From NCBI RefSeq assembly GCF_900141855.1, contig NZ_FQYU01000002.1, positions 930,001 through 994,000 on the forward strand: 64,000 nt of DNA, given 5' to 3'. The position numbers and the translations under genes are program-made. This stretch comes from Pseudozobellia thermophila. Lineage in GTDB: Bacteria; Bacteroidota; Bacteroidia; Flavobacteriales; Flavobacteriaceae. Below are positions 51,908 to 60,571 of this stretch, piece by piece. The stretch's first letter is position 1; every line of letters begins with the position of its first letter. The notes beneath the pieces are model-generated. The model was given only the letters and a program-made list of their open reading frames with translations, was not told the DNA's origin and searched no databases.

Positions 51908-53188
51908 TTATTCCAACCTTTTTACCTTTCCTACCATAAAGGTATAGAAGAGAAATCCTAAAAGTGCCAATACCCCTACAAAGAACAAGGCCGGCGAAAA
52001 GTCCCCGTCCTTTACGAGATATCCGATTATGACCGGAACCACGATAGCCGATAATCCACCGATAAAATTAAAGGCCCCGCCCGTTAGTCCCATCAAATTT
52101 TTCGGTGCCATAAGCGAAATAAAGACCCAGGCAATACTGGCCAGACCGTTACCAAAAAATGCGATGGACAAAAACAGGATAACCAGTGCCGTATTGTCGG
52201 TGTAATTGGCGCCGACAATGGCCGTAGACAAAAGCAGCCCGAGCAAAACGGGAGCTTTTCGGGAGACTTCGGGTGAAAATCCCTTTCTTACCATAAGGTC
52301 GGAACCAAACCCCGACATCAATACCCCCACAAAAGCGGCCAAATAAGGAAGGGAGGCCAGAAAACCCGATTGGATAAAGTCGAGCCCCCGGTACTTTACC
52401 AAGTAGGTCGGGAACCAGGTCAGGAAAAAGATCGAGGTCGCCCCCAAGCAAAACTGCCCCAAGTAAACGCCCCACAGCTTACGGTAGGAAAACACCTTTT
52501 TGATATCGGACAGGTTAAAATCCGGTACCATTCCCGACTTGGTCCCATCTTCAAAAACCCCACCTCCCTTTTTTATCATTTCAAGTTCGTCCTTACTTAC
52601 GGTTTTATGGTTTTGCGGATCGCGATAGCGGAGGTACCAGACCAGGGCCCACAGCAAACCAACGGCGCCCGACACATAAAAAAGTCCACGCCATCCCAAA
52701 TGGCTTTGTATAATGGCAAGTATGGGAAGCAGAAAGGCCATTCCCAAGAACTGCCCGGAAGTATAGATACCAATGGCCGAGGCCCGCTCGCTTTCGGGAA
52801 ACCACCGACTGACCACCAAATTGTTGATGGGATAGGAGGGCGCCTCAAAAACACCGATAGAGGCCCTTAGCCCCAACAAGGCCGCAAAGGAGTTGACCAT
52901 TCCCTGAACGAGGGTCGCTATGGACCACAATGCCAGCAATAGGGCATATAGCAACCTGGAGTTTAAACGATCGGCCACAAAGCCTCCCGGAATTTGCAGA
53001 ATGGCATAGGTCCATGCAAAAGCCGAAAAGATGTAACCCAGTTGCACCGAGTCCAATCCCAAATCATTTTGCAGTGCCGATGCCGCAATCGAAATATTGG
53101 TTCTATCCAAATAATTAATGACCACGGTTATAAAAACCATGGCCAAAACAGAATATCTTTTTTTTGTCATTTTTGGCATATCTTCCAT
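51908..53188 (-). CDS. MFS transporter, anion:cation symporter (galactonate/glucarate type)
   Basis: 426 residues with 12 hydrophobic helices. VINYLDRTNISIAASALQNDLGLDSVQLGYIFSAFAWTYAILQIPGGFVADRL and GVFEAPSYPINNLVVSRWFPESERASAIGIYTSGQFLG are signatures of the ACS family (ExuT, GudP, DgoT), which imports hexuronates or hexonates with protons. Inner membrane. It starts the small operon with the DgoD-like enzyme (53 bp downstream) and the IclR regulator, and lies 81 bp after the strong terminator of the preceding SusC/SusD unit. Confidence 0.93.
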   Translation of the reverse strand: MEDMPKMTKKRYSVLAMVFITVVINYLDRTNISIAASALQNDLGLDSVQLGYIFSAFAWTYAILQIPGGFVADRLNSRLLYALLLALWSIATLVQGMVNSFAALLGLRASIGVFEAPSYPINNLVVSRWFPESERASAIGIYTSGQFLGMAFLLPILAIIQSHLGWRGLFYVSGAVGLLWALVWYLRYRDPQNHKTVSKDELEMIKKGGGVFEDGTKSGMVPDFNLSDIKKVFSYRKLWGVYLGQFCLGATSIFFLTWFPTYLVKYRGLDFIQSGFLASLPYLAAFVGVLMSGFGSDLMVRKGFSPEVSRKAPVLLGLLLSTAIVGANYTDNTALVILFLSIAFFGNGLASIAWVFISLMAPKNLMGLTGGAFNFIGGLSAIVVPVIIGYLVKDGDFSPALFFVGVLALLGFLFYTFMVGKVKRLE

Positions 53189-53268
53189 CTAAACCCTTTT
53201 TATTCCAAATTCCAACTTTGAAGAACCAAAAGAAAATTACGAAGTAAATTTTGGTTTTCGGATAATTA

Positions 53269-53299
53269 AACGGTGGCCGAACGAATCGGCCACCGTTTC
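53269..53299. terminator. Rho-independent-type hairpin after the second susD gene
   Basis: A perfect 12-bp stem, AAACGGTGGCCG (53269-53280) pairing with CGGCCACCGTTT (53288-53299), and a 7-base loop. It lies 54 bp past the susD stop on the minus strand, and that strand continues AATTATCC. The pairing of A and T at the base extends it into a modest U-tract. It separates the SusC/SusD transcript from the MFS/dehydratase/IclR operon. Confidence 0.83.
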
Positions 53300-53353
53300 A
53301 CTAAACTAACAACAACTCTATATCCCCTGTTTTTGGGCTATAATCTTCAAGCT

Positions 53354-55105
53354 CTAATATCCATTTGGTATCAATACCCCTTCTTGTAGGTCTAATTGAA
53401 CTTGGGGAATGGGCCAATACTCATTCTTACCGGCCGCAAAAGAACTTCCCTTCAACCAAGGCAACTTGTCGTCTTTGAGCTCACTGGCCAAATAGGTATT
53501 AAGCGTATTTTCGGCAATGCCCCATCGTACCAAATCGAAAAACCGCATTCCTTCAAGGGCAAATTCGAGTCTCATTTCGTGGCGAACCGCCTTTCTGGCA
53601 AATTCCTCATCGGGAAAAGAGGGATAGAGCCCCAGTTTATAATTGGCCGCCGGCTGCGATTCATCGACCACAATGGGGTCGTCGGCACTAAAGCGGGTAT
53701 TGGCCACTTTGCCCATTACGATGTCGTCCATTGAACGGCTCCTTATCTGGTTGACCAAGGTCAAGGCCGTGGCCAGGTCCCCTTCCTCTACGGCTACCTC
53801 GGCCCTCCAGAGTATGACATGGCCCAAGCGCAACAACCTGAAGTTATTGCCATTGACCCCCGGGGCCCAATAGCTCGACTCGGTAGAAATAACGCCTAAA
53901 TTGCGCTTGTAGAACATATTTTTCTTGTTCAGGAAGGGTCCCATATTAAGTTGGTCCTGCATCCAATCGCTGCCGCTCATGGGGCCCCAATCCAAGAAGG
54001 GTATCCCGCGCCTGCCTATGGTCCAATCGACCCGGGGGTCCAATAGATGATCGGTCGGGGTAAAATCCTCGGTATCCAGTACTTTGTAATCCTCGACCAA
54101 CAGATCGTCCTGAAAGGTGTCCAGCATAGGCAATCCGTCCGCATCTACCTTAAAGGCATTGAACAAGTCAAAGGAAGGCGCACTGTAGGCACAGCATAGG
54201 CCCACATCCTGCCCCCTTGGATACAAGGTTTGATGGTCTATACCGGAATTGGCCACCCCGGCACCGTCATTTACCGAGTATTGAATTTCGAATATGCTCT
54301 CCCCGTTGTTCTGGTGCTCTTCGTCGAAGTTGTTGTAAAAATGGTCTTCAAGTTGAAACGGGCCGTTATCGATGATGTTGTCCAAAAGGGGCTTGGCGGC
54401 CGCGAATTCTTTTTGGAACAGGTGCACCCTTGCCTTTAGGGCCATGGCCGCCCAACTGGAGGCCCGCCCCACCTCGGAGGGCGAAGGGTCTAAATTGTCG
54501 ATACCGAACTGCAGGTCGTTTTCTATATCGTCCCATACCTCACGGTCGTTGGTAACGGTAAGTGGATCATCGTTTTCGGTGATGTAGGGTATTTTTTCAA
54601 ACTTGATCCGCAATTGAAAATGGAACCAGGCCCTTAAAAACCGGGCTTCGGCCGCAAGTTGACTTGCAGTAGCCGCAGAAATTTCAGAATCGGCCTTTTG
54701 TAGCACCCTCAAGACATCGTTGGCACGGGCCACCCCGTCGTAATTGATCCCCCAGGCCCCGCTGAGCCATTCGTTATCGGACCTCACCTCGTATCTTTCA
54801 ATATCGTTGATTTGGGACCAGCCCCCATTGGCATCGCCCCTGTGCATATCATCAGAGGGCACATCGCCCCAGATCCAGTTGGTTCCCGAGGCCTCGCCCG
54901 TTCCGCCATTGGGGCTGCCCGTACTACTATACCCATCGATCATTGAATAGGCCCCGATGAGTAGGGCATTGACCCCATCTTCATTGACCAAGGTGTTCTC
55001 GTTTACCGTACCCATCGGTTCCTCGTTTAAAAAATCGTCGCTACAAGATCCGGCCAAGACTAAAAGGACAATAGCCAGATTTCTAATACATACTATATTT
55101 TTCAT
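53354..55105 (-). CDS. susD: SusD-like surface glycan-binding lipoprotein (second locus)
   Basis: 583 residues. The lipobox is LAGSC with Cys21, followed by acidic SDDFLNEE as in surface lipoproteins. SusD/RagB landmarks: VNALLIGAYSMIDG, LAAEARFLRAWFHFQLRIKFEKIPY, RLGHVILWRAEVAVEEGDL, MRLEFALEGMRFFDLVRWG and the end EYWPIPQVQLDLQEGVLIPNGY. It is longer than average (many are 480-560). It partners the SusC protein encoded 19 bp upstream. Nearby GH117 and sulfatase genes suggest a red-algal galactan ligand. Confidence 0.95.
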   Translation of the reverse strand: MKNIVCIRNLAIVLLVLAGSCSDDFLNEEPMGTVNENTLVNEDGVNALLIGAYSMIDGYSSTGSPNGGTGEASGTNWIWGDVPSDDMHRGDANGGWSQINDIERYEVRSDNEWLSGAWGINYDGVARANDVLRVLQKADSEISAATASQLAAEARFLRAWFHFQLRIKFEKIPYITENDDPLTVTNDREVWDDIENDLQFGIDNLDPSPSEVGRASSWAAMALKARVHLFQKEFAAAKPLLDNIIDNGPFQLEDHFYNNFDEEHQNNGESIFEIQYSVNDGAGVANSGIDHQTLYPRGQDVGLCCAYSAPSFDLFNAFKVDADGLPMLDTFQDDLLVEDYKVLDTEDFTPTDHLLDPRVDWTIGRRGIPFLDWGPMSGSDWMQDQLNMGPFLNKKNMFYKRNLGVISTESSYWAPGVNGNNFRLLRLGHVILWRAEVAVEEGDLATALTLVNQIRSRSMDDIVMGKVANTRFSADDPIVVDESQPAANYKLGLYPSFPDEEFARKAVRHEMRLEFALEGMRFFDLVRWGIAENTLNTYLASELKDDKLPWLKGSSFAAGKNEYWPIPQVQLDLQEGVLIPNGY

Positions 55106-55124
55106 GATTCTATTATTTTTTCGT

Positions 55125-58100
55125 TTACAGTGAAATGTTCAAACCCAACATAATCTGTTTCGCGATGGGCCAGGTACCCACATCGACCCCGCGGTCGATC
55201 TCTTGCGCCACGCCGTTTTCACGTTTGGCAGTAATCTCGGGATCGAGTCCCGAATACTTGGTAAAGGTGAACAGGTTGGCGCCTTGCACGTACAATTTCA
55301 GGTGCTTGATATGCAGGTCTTCGACCAGCTTTTCGGGAAAGGTATAACCAAGTTGTAAATTCTGTACCCTTAAGAAAGAACCATCTTCGATGTATTCGGT
55401 AGATGCATTTTGTTCAAAGGAGGTAGATGTCGAAGCCTTGGGCAAAATCGCATCGTTATTATCGGCCAGGTACGGACTTCCCCAAGAACGGTACAATCGA
55501 TCTTCACTGTTGGGCCCGGTGAAAAGTCCGTACCGGATAAAGCGATTCGTATAGTTCGCCAAATCGTTGCCGACGCTGGCATACAGGGTTGCCGAAAAAT
55601 CAACATTGCCAAATTCCATGCCCAGGCGCAGCCCCGTCGTAAAATCGGGGTGCGGGTTACCGATGTAGGTACGGTCGTCCGGGGTAATTTCCCCATCGCC
55701 GTCAACATCCCTGATGATCAAGTTTCCGGGCTGGTTATAATCCCCGTTCACGGCATGGGCATCGGCCTCGGCCTGTGTCTGAAAAATACCATCGACCACA
55801 TAGCCGTAGTACTCGGGAAAGGAATGGCCCGCCTCGGTACGTGTATAGATTTGCTGACGGGTCGGAAAGCCTTGCAAAAACTCGTTTTCGTTGTTCGAAA
55901 GCTTGGTCACCTCGTTTTTATAGGCGGTAAAGGTACCCGATACGTTGAGTTTGAACCAATCGTCCCACGCCGAGGTACGGTACGAAAGGGAAATATCGAC
56001 TCCTTTGTTCGACATCGACCCTATATTTACCGAAGGCTCAACGACATCACCCGCTACTTGGGGAATGGCCACCGGAAACAGCATGTCTTCCGTATCCTTT
56101 TTCCAGAAATCAACCGATAGGTCGAATTTTCTGAAGAAGGTGGCGTCAAAAGCGATATTGGTAGAAGTGGTTGTCTCCCATTTCGCATCGGGATTGCCCA
56201 AGTTCAGGGATTCGTAGCCCAGGGTAATGTTGTTGTCAGACCCTGAAATGGCATAGAAGGAAGCCCCCGGATTCGAGCCGAAAGTGGTATAACTGTTGTA
56301 GTTTCCGATTTGGTCGTTACCCGATTGCCCCCAGCTGGCACGAAGCTTAAAATAGCTCAGCCAATCCTCGGCGCCGCTCAGGAAGTTTTCCTTGGAAACT
56401 ACCCATCCGACCGATGCCGCGGGAAATACCCCGTACCTATTGCTTTCCCCAAAGCGCGACGATCCATCCCTACGAACGGTCAGGTCTACCATATACTTTT
56501 GGGCATAGTCGTAGTTCAGCCTCGAGAAAAAGGAAAAAAGCGACGAGGCATAACCACTGCCATTGTTCAACTGGTTGCTGGCACCGGCGTCCAACACGAG
56601 AAAATTGAGGTCATCGCTAAAATAGTCCTGTCTCGAAGCCGACATATACCTGTAGGTTTGCTTCGAAGCCTCGATACCTACAAGAACATCAAGGTTGTGG
56701 TCTTCCGCAAAGGTCTTCTTATAGTTGACGGTATTGGTCCAGTTCCATCGCGAGGCGTTGGAACTATTTTCATAAAGCGTGGTGCCCCTTGCCCCATTGG
56801 TCTGCTCCCAGGCGGCAAAAGTGGGACTAAAGCCGTTCAACAACTGTACATCATAGCCCAATAAGGTTTTTATCGTCAAATTCCCAATGGGCTCTACGGC
56901 AGCGTAAATGTTACCGGTAATGTTGTACTTTTTGTTGTAGTTGTTCTTTAATCGATCCAAATAGCCTACCGGGTTGGGGCCATCGTATATGCTTCCACCT
57001 ACCACGCCCCCGGCCCAGTTACCGGCCTCGTCCCTCACGGGAATCAAGGGACTTGCCAAGTATATTTGGTTGAACAGGTTATTGTGGGAGTTATTACCTC
57101 CCCACCCCTTGGTCTCCCCATAGGTAACCCCTAGGCGCTGTCCAATATTCAGCCACTCCAAAGGCCTTGAATCTACGTTGGACCGAAAGGATATTCTATT
57201 GAACGAGGTATTCTTGAGAATACCGTTCTCCTCGAGAAAGCCTCCTTGAAACGAGTACGATGTCTTTTCCGAACCACCGGTCACCGACAGGTTATAATCT
57301 TGCAAGAGACCGTGTTGGTATATCTCGTCCAACCAATCCGTTCCTTGGGCATTGGCTTTGGTAATCGGATAGCTTTGCTGATCGTAGAGCGCCATATTCA
57401 CATTGGCCGATCCGGAAACGCCGCCATTCGGAAAAAGGTATTCGTTCAAGACAGGAACGGCCCCATTGCCATAGTGGGTGTGTGCCTGGGGCAGGCCGTC
57501 ATTGCCGAGCTCGAGCCACATCAGCTCTCCGAGCAACTGTGGATCGGTCATAATATCATATTTGGCAGTGGAAAAACTCATCCCGGTCTTCACGCTCATG
57601 TCGATCTGTACCGCCTGGTTTTTCCTACCGCTCTTGGTCGTTACCAAGATAACCCCATTGGCACCCCGTGCCCCATAAATGGCCGTAGACGAGGCATCCT
57701 TCAATACCTGAATGGACTCGATCTGTCCCGGAGGGGGAGACGGGGCTCCCTGTACCCCATCGACCACCCAAAGCGGACCGTTGTTATTGATGGTTCCCAT
57801 ACCCCTAATACGCACTTCGGCATCGCCACCGGGTGTCGAGGCACTGATGGTAGTTACCCCCGAGGCACTACCCTGCAGCGCCTTACTTACGTTCGATACA
57901 GGCTGTTGCTCCAGATAGTTATTGTCTACCGTGGCCACGGCACTGGTCAAAGACCCCTTTCTTCGGGTACCGTAACCAATGACGACTACCTCTTCCAACT
58001 GCTGCTGGTCGGCTTGGAGGCGGATATCTATGCTGGTCCTGTTTCCCACGGTTATGTTCTGGGTGGCGTATCCTATATAGGACACGACCAGAACATCATC

Positions 58101-58322
58101 AGGCGATGCCTGGATGCTAAAGTTTCCGTCAAAATCGGTCGTAACGCCCCTGGAGGTCCCTTTAACTAAAATGTTGGCCCCTGGGATAGGCCCCTGTTCA
58201 TCGGCAACCGTCCCAACTACCGTTTGTTCTTGGGCATAGGCCTGCACGGTACAAAGGAGCATGCCAAAAAACATACCCCAAAACACCTTTAACAAAGTTT
58301 GTTTTACGTTTTTTTTCTTCAT
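55125..58322 (-). CDS. susC: SusC-like TonB-dependent oligosaccharide importer (second locus)
   Basis: 1065 residues: signal peptide ending AYAQ, carboxypeptidase-regulatory-like domain at 36-104 (VVGTVADEQGPIPGANILVKG), EEVVVIGYGTRRKGSLTSAV as TonB-box region, plug with IESIQVLKDASSTAIYGARGANG, and a C-terminal barrel ending KQIMLGLNISL. It imports oligosaccharides through the outer membrane. It is transcribed away from the sulfatase/GH117 pair across a 680-bp divergent region. No regulator of the HTCS or sigma/anti-sigma type is beside it in the window, and no LacI-type operator was found upstream. Confidence 0.96.
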   Translation of the reverse strand: MKKKNVKQTLLKVFWGMFFGMLLCTVQAYAQEQTVVGTVADEQGPIPGANILVKGTSRGVTTDFDGNFSIQASPDDVLVVSYIGYATQNITVGNRTSIDIRLQADQQQLEEVVVIGYGTRRKGSLTSAVATVDNNYLEQQPVSNVSKALQGSASGVTTISASTPGGDAEVRIRGMGTINNNGPLWVVDGVQGAPSPPPGQIESIQVLKDASSTAIYGARGANGVILVTTKSGRKNQAVQIDMSVKTGMSFSTAKYDIMTDPQLLGELMWLELGNDGLPQAHTHYGNGAVPVLNEYLFPNGGVSGSANVNMALYDQQSYPITKANAQGTDWLDEIYQHGLLQDYNLSVTGGSEKTSYSFQGGFLEENGILKNTSFNRISFRSNVDSRPLEWLNIGQRLGVTYGETKGWGGNNSHNNLFNQIYLASPLIPVRDEAGNWAGGVVGGSIYDGPNPVGYLDRLKNNYNKKYNITGNIYAAVEPIGNLTIKTLLGYDVQLLNGFSPTFAAWEQTNGARGTTLYENSSNASRWNWTNTVNYKKTFAEDHNLDVLVGIEASKQTYRYMSASRQDYFSDDLNFLVLDAGASNQLNNGSGYASSLFSFFSRLNYDYAQKYMVDLTVRRDGSSRFGESNRYGVFPAASVGWVVSKENFLSGAEDWLSYFKLRASWGQSGNDQIGNYNSYTTFGSNPGASFYAISGSDNNITLGYESLNLGNPDAKWETTTSTNIAFDATFFRKFDLSVDFWKKDTEDMLFPVAIPQVAGDVVEPSVNIGSMSNKGVDISLSYRTSAWDDWFKLNVSGTFTAYKNEVTKLSNNENEFLQGFPTRQQIYTRTEAGHSFPEYYGYVVDGIFQTQAEADAHAVNGDYNQPGNLIIRDVDGDGEITPDDRTYIGNPHPDFTTGLRLGMEFGNVDFSATLYASVGNDLANYTNRFIRYGLFTGPNSEDRLYRSWGSPYLADNNDAILPKASTSTSFEQNASTEYIEDGSFLRVQNLQLGYTFPEKLVEDLHIKHLKLYVQGANLFTFTKYSGLDPEITAKRENGVAQEIDRGVDVGTWPIAKQIMLGLNISL

Positions 58323-59002
58323 AATGATACTAGTTTAAGTTAGTTATGAACCCTCGAGATTTTCAGTCTATGCCCTTGGAAAGTGCTTGGACAAATTGAC
58401 TGTGAAGTTCATAATCCAAAGAAACCCATTCAGTACATCATCGAGTGGTAATAACTGCTCAATAAGGGGTAATAGGGTTTCAATAGCCGTTAACAATCAA
58501 CCATTTAAAAGAAAAACCAAGAAAACCGGCTGCGACCAAACCCCGGAAACGGGCCTCAACCTGCATTCCATTCGACCTTTGTTTATTAATGGAATCCGGT
58601 CAACTTTTTCTAGTGCCAACCCAACGTCCAACCCAAAAGGCCGGTTATTACCACAGGGCCGATGACCAATGAAGGGACTATCCCTAAGTATACGGTATCA
58701 TTTGTCCCTTTCTCCCCCCAATATTTGATCGATCGAACTTTATGTTCTACATATTGAAACATTTTTACCCCTATAATCCCTTAGGTTAATTTAACTTGTC
58801 GACCAAGTCGGTTTCCGTTCCCGCCAAACCGTAAAAACAATCGAAAAGGTAGGGCCAGGGTTTAGAGGCAATGACGCCGGAGCGATGACCGATTCAGAAA
58901 AACACAGTACAACGGAGCCATAGGGCTTCGGGTAACAAAAGCGTTCCTATTAGGTATAGACAACTTTAGAAAACCCATTTTCCAAACCACATTCATAGCA
59001 TC
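58323..59002. other. Divergent intergenic region between susC and the sulfatase gene
   Basis: 680 bp that must contain promoters for both divergent units. No open frame here looks like a real protein. The only structure I could mark is an inverted repeat, ACTTG-TCGAC-CAAGT (58794-58808), 195 bp upstream of the sulfatase, a possible regulator site. No convincing TTTG/TAnnTTTG promoter pair, riboswitch or RNA gene was recognised. Confidence 0.5.
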
Positions 59003-60556
59003 ATGAACTACAAGTATTTGCTTATTTTTCCACTGGTCGCCTCCTTGCTTTCCATTTCCTGCAAGGAAAGGCAAACCGCACCCGAGGCCGATACCCGGCC
59101 CAATATTTTATGGATAACCATTGAGGATTGGAGTCCCGATCTCTCGTGCTACGGCACCAAGGGCATACACACGCCCAATGTCGACCAGTTGGCGGCGGAG
59201 GGCGTACGCTATGAAAATGCCTTTACCACCGCCCCCGTTTGCTCGGCCTCACGCTCGGCCATGATGACGGGATATCATCAAAACTACATCAATGCCCACC
59301 AACACAGGACCAAGGACAAACACCCCCTTCCGTATGGCATCAAGCCCATTCCCAAATTGATGGAAGAGGCCGGATACTATACCACCCTGATGAGCCACAA
59401 GGTAGACGTCAACTTTCTCCCCGATACCAGGGAAGAACTTTTTATGGATACGAAAGACTGGACAGGTCGCCAACCCGGTCAACCCTTTTTTGCCAGAATT
59501 ACCTTTGCCGGAACGCACCGGGCGTGGAAACGCGATTCCATCCGCCCCATTCCCACCAAGGATGTGGAAATCCCCCCGTATTACGCCGATACCGAATTCA
59601 TCCGCCGCGATTGGGCCAACGGACTCGAACAAATGCAATTGGTCGACCGCGAGGTTGGCGAAATCCTCGACCGGCTTAAAGAGGAAAACCTCGAGGACAA
59701 TACCGTTGTCTTTTTTATTGCAGACCACGGAAGATGCCATATCAGGGGCAAACAATTTCTATACGACGGCGGTATACACGTTCCCCTGATTGTCAAGTAT
59801 CCGGGCCATACAACGCCCGGCGGGGTCAATTCGGAGCTGGTTTCGGCCATTGACGTACCCGCAACGGTTTTGGATATTGCCGGAGTTGAATTGGGCCAAC
59901 CCTTGCACGGCAGGAGTTTGTTCGAAAAGGATGGGGAACCAAGAAAATACATCTTTGCCGCCCGCGACAAGATGGACGAGACCCACGATGCCATGCGGGC
60001 CATACGCTCCAAGGAGTATAAGCTCATACAGAACCTTATGCCCGAAAGGCCCTATCTTCAATACAATTGGTACAAAGAACAATCGTACCCCGCACTTGCC
60101 GAAATGAACGTACTCTATTTGAAAGGCCAATTGAACAAGGCCCAATCTGCTTTCTTCGCCCCCACAAAGCCGGAAATCGAGCTCTATGACCTCAAAAACG
60201 ACCCCTACGAATTGAACAATTTAAGCGAAGACCCTGACTACGCCGAAATAAAGGACCAACTCTTGCAGGAACTTGAAGCCTGGAGAACCCATGTGATCAA
60301 AGACCAAGGGGTAAGCAAGGAATTTGCGGCGGTAGATGTATTTCCGGAAAAGAACCCCATGGCGACCGTAGACCAGTGGGTCGAAGAAAACGAAGCCAAT
60401 TACGACTTCGAGGTCAACGGATGGCCCAGCTGGTACCCAACCCGCACCTTGGAGGAATGGGAAATCGCCCGCAAAAAATGGGAGCCCTATGTTTTTAGGG
60501 AGCCCACCTCTTCCCTACCGAGGCCCAAAATCAACGTTCCAAAAGCGAAAAAATAA
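59003..60556 (+). CDS. Type I (S1) sulfatase, lipoprotein
   Basis: 517 residues. Lipobox SISC with Cys20. The formylglycine motif is C80-S-A-S-R84 (VCSASRSAMMTGYHQNYINAH), with Ala instead of the usual Pro, a variant still accepted by maturases. The metal motif near the N-terminus is ED (ITIEDWSPDLSCYG) rather than DD. HQHRTKDKHPLPYGIKPIPKLMEEAGY, FIADHGRCHIRGKQFLYDGGIHVPL and NDPYELNNLSEDPDY are sulfatase blocks, and the gap after the motif is typical of S1 branches active on algal galactans. It starts a plus-strand pair with a GH117 gene 15 bp downstream. Sulfated agar or porphyran oligosaccharides are the likely substrate. Confidence 0.92.
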   Translation: MNYKYLLIFPLVASLLSISCKERQTAPEADTRPNILWITIEDWSPDLSCYGTKGIHTPNVDQLAAEGVRYENAFTTAPVCSASRSAMMTGYHQNYINAHQHRTKDKHPLPYGIKPIPKLMEEAGYYTTLMSHKVDVNFLPDTREELFMDTKDWTGRQPGQPFFARITFAGTHRAWKRDSIRPIPTKDVEIPPYYADTEFIRRDWANGLEQMQLVDREVGEILDRLKEENLEDNTVVFFIADHGRCHIRGKQFLYDGGIHVPLIVKYPGHTTPGGVNSELVSAIDVPATVLDIAGVELGQPLHGRSLFEKDGEPRKYIFAARDKMDETHDAMRAIRSKEYKLIQNLMPERPYLQYNWYKEQSYPALAEMNVLYLKGQLNKAQSAFFAPTKPEIELYDLKNDPYELNNLSEDPDYAEIKDQLLQELEAWRTHVIKDQGVSKEFAAVDVFPEKNPMATVDQWVEENEANYDFEVNGWPSWYPTRTLEEWEIARKKWEPYVFREPTSSLPRPKINVPKAKK

Positions 60557-60571
60557 ACAATCGAACACGAA

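Noticed and set aside
55410-56120. 236-codon open frame on the plus strand
   Set aside because: Antisense to the second SusC barrel with no domain or ribosome-binding context.
57246-58169. 307-codon open frame on the plus strand
   Set aside because: Antisense to the conserved N-terminal half of the second SusC; its low-complexity, Arg/Gly/Ile-rich translation matches no family.
58387-58665. 92-codon open frame in the susC/sulfatase gap
   Set aside because: No domain, no homology I recognise and no convincing start region; treated as chance.
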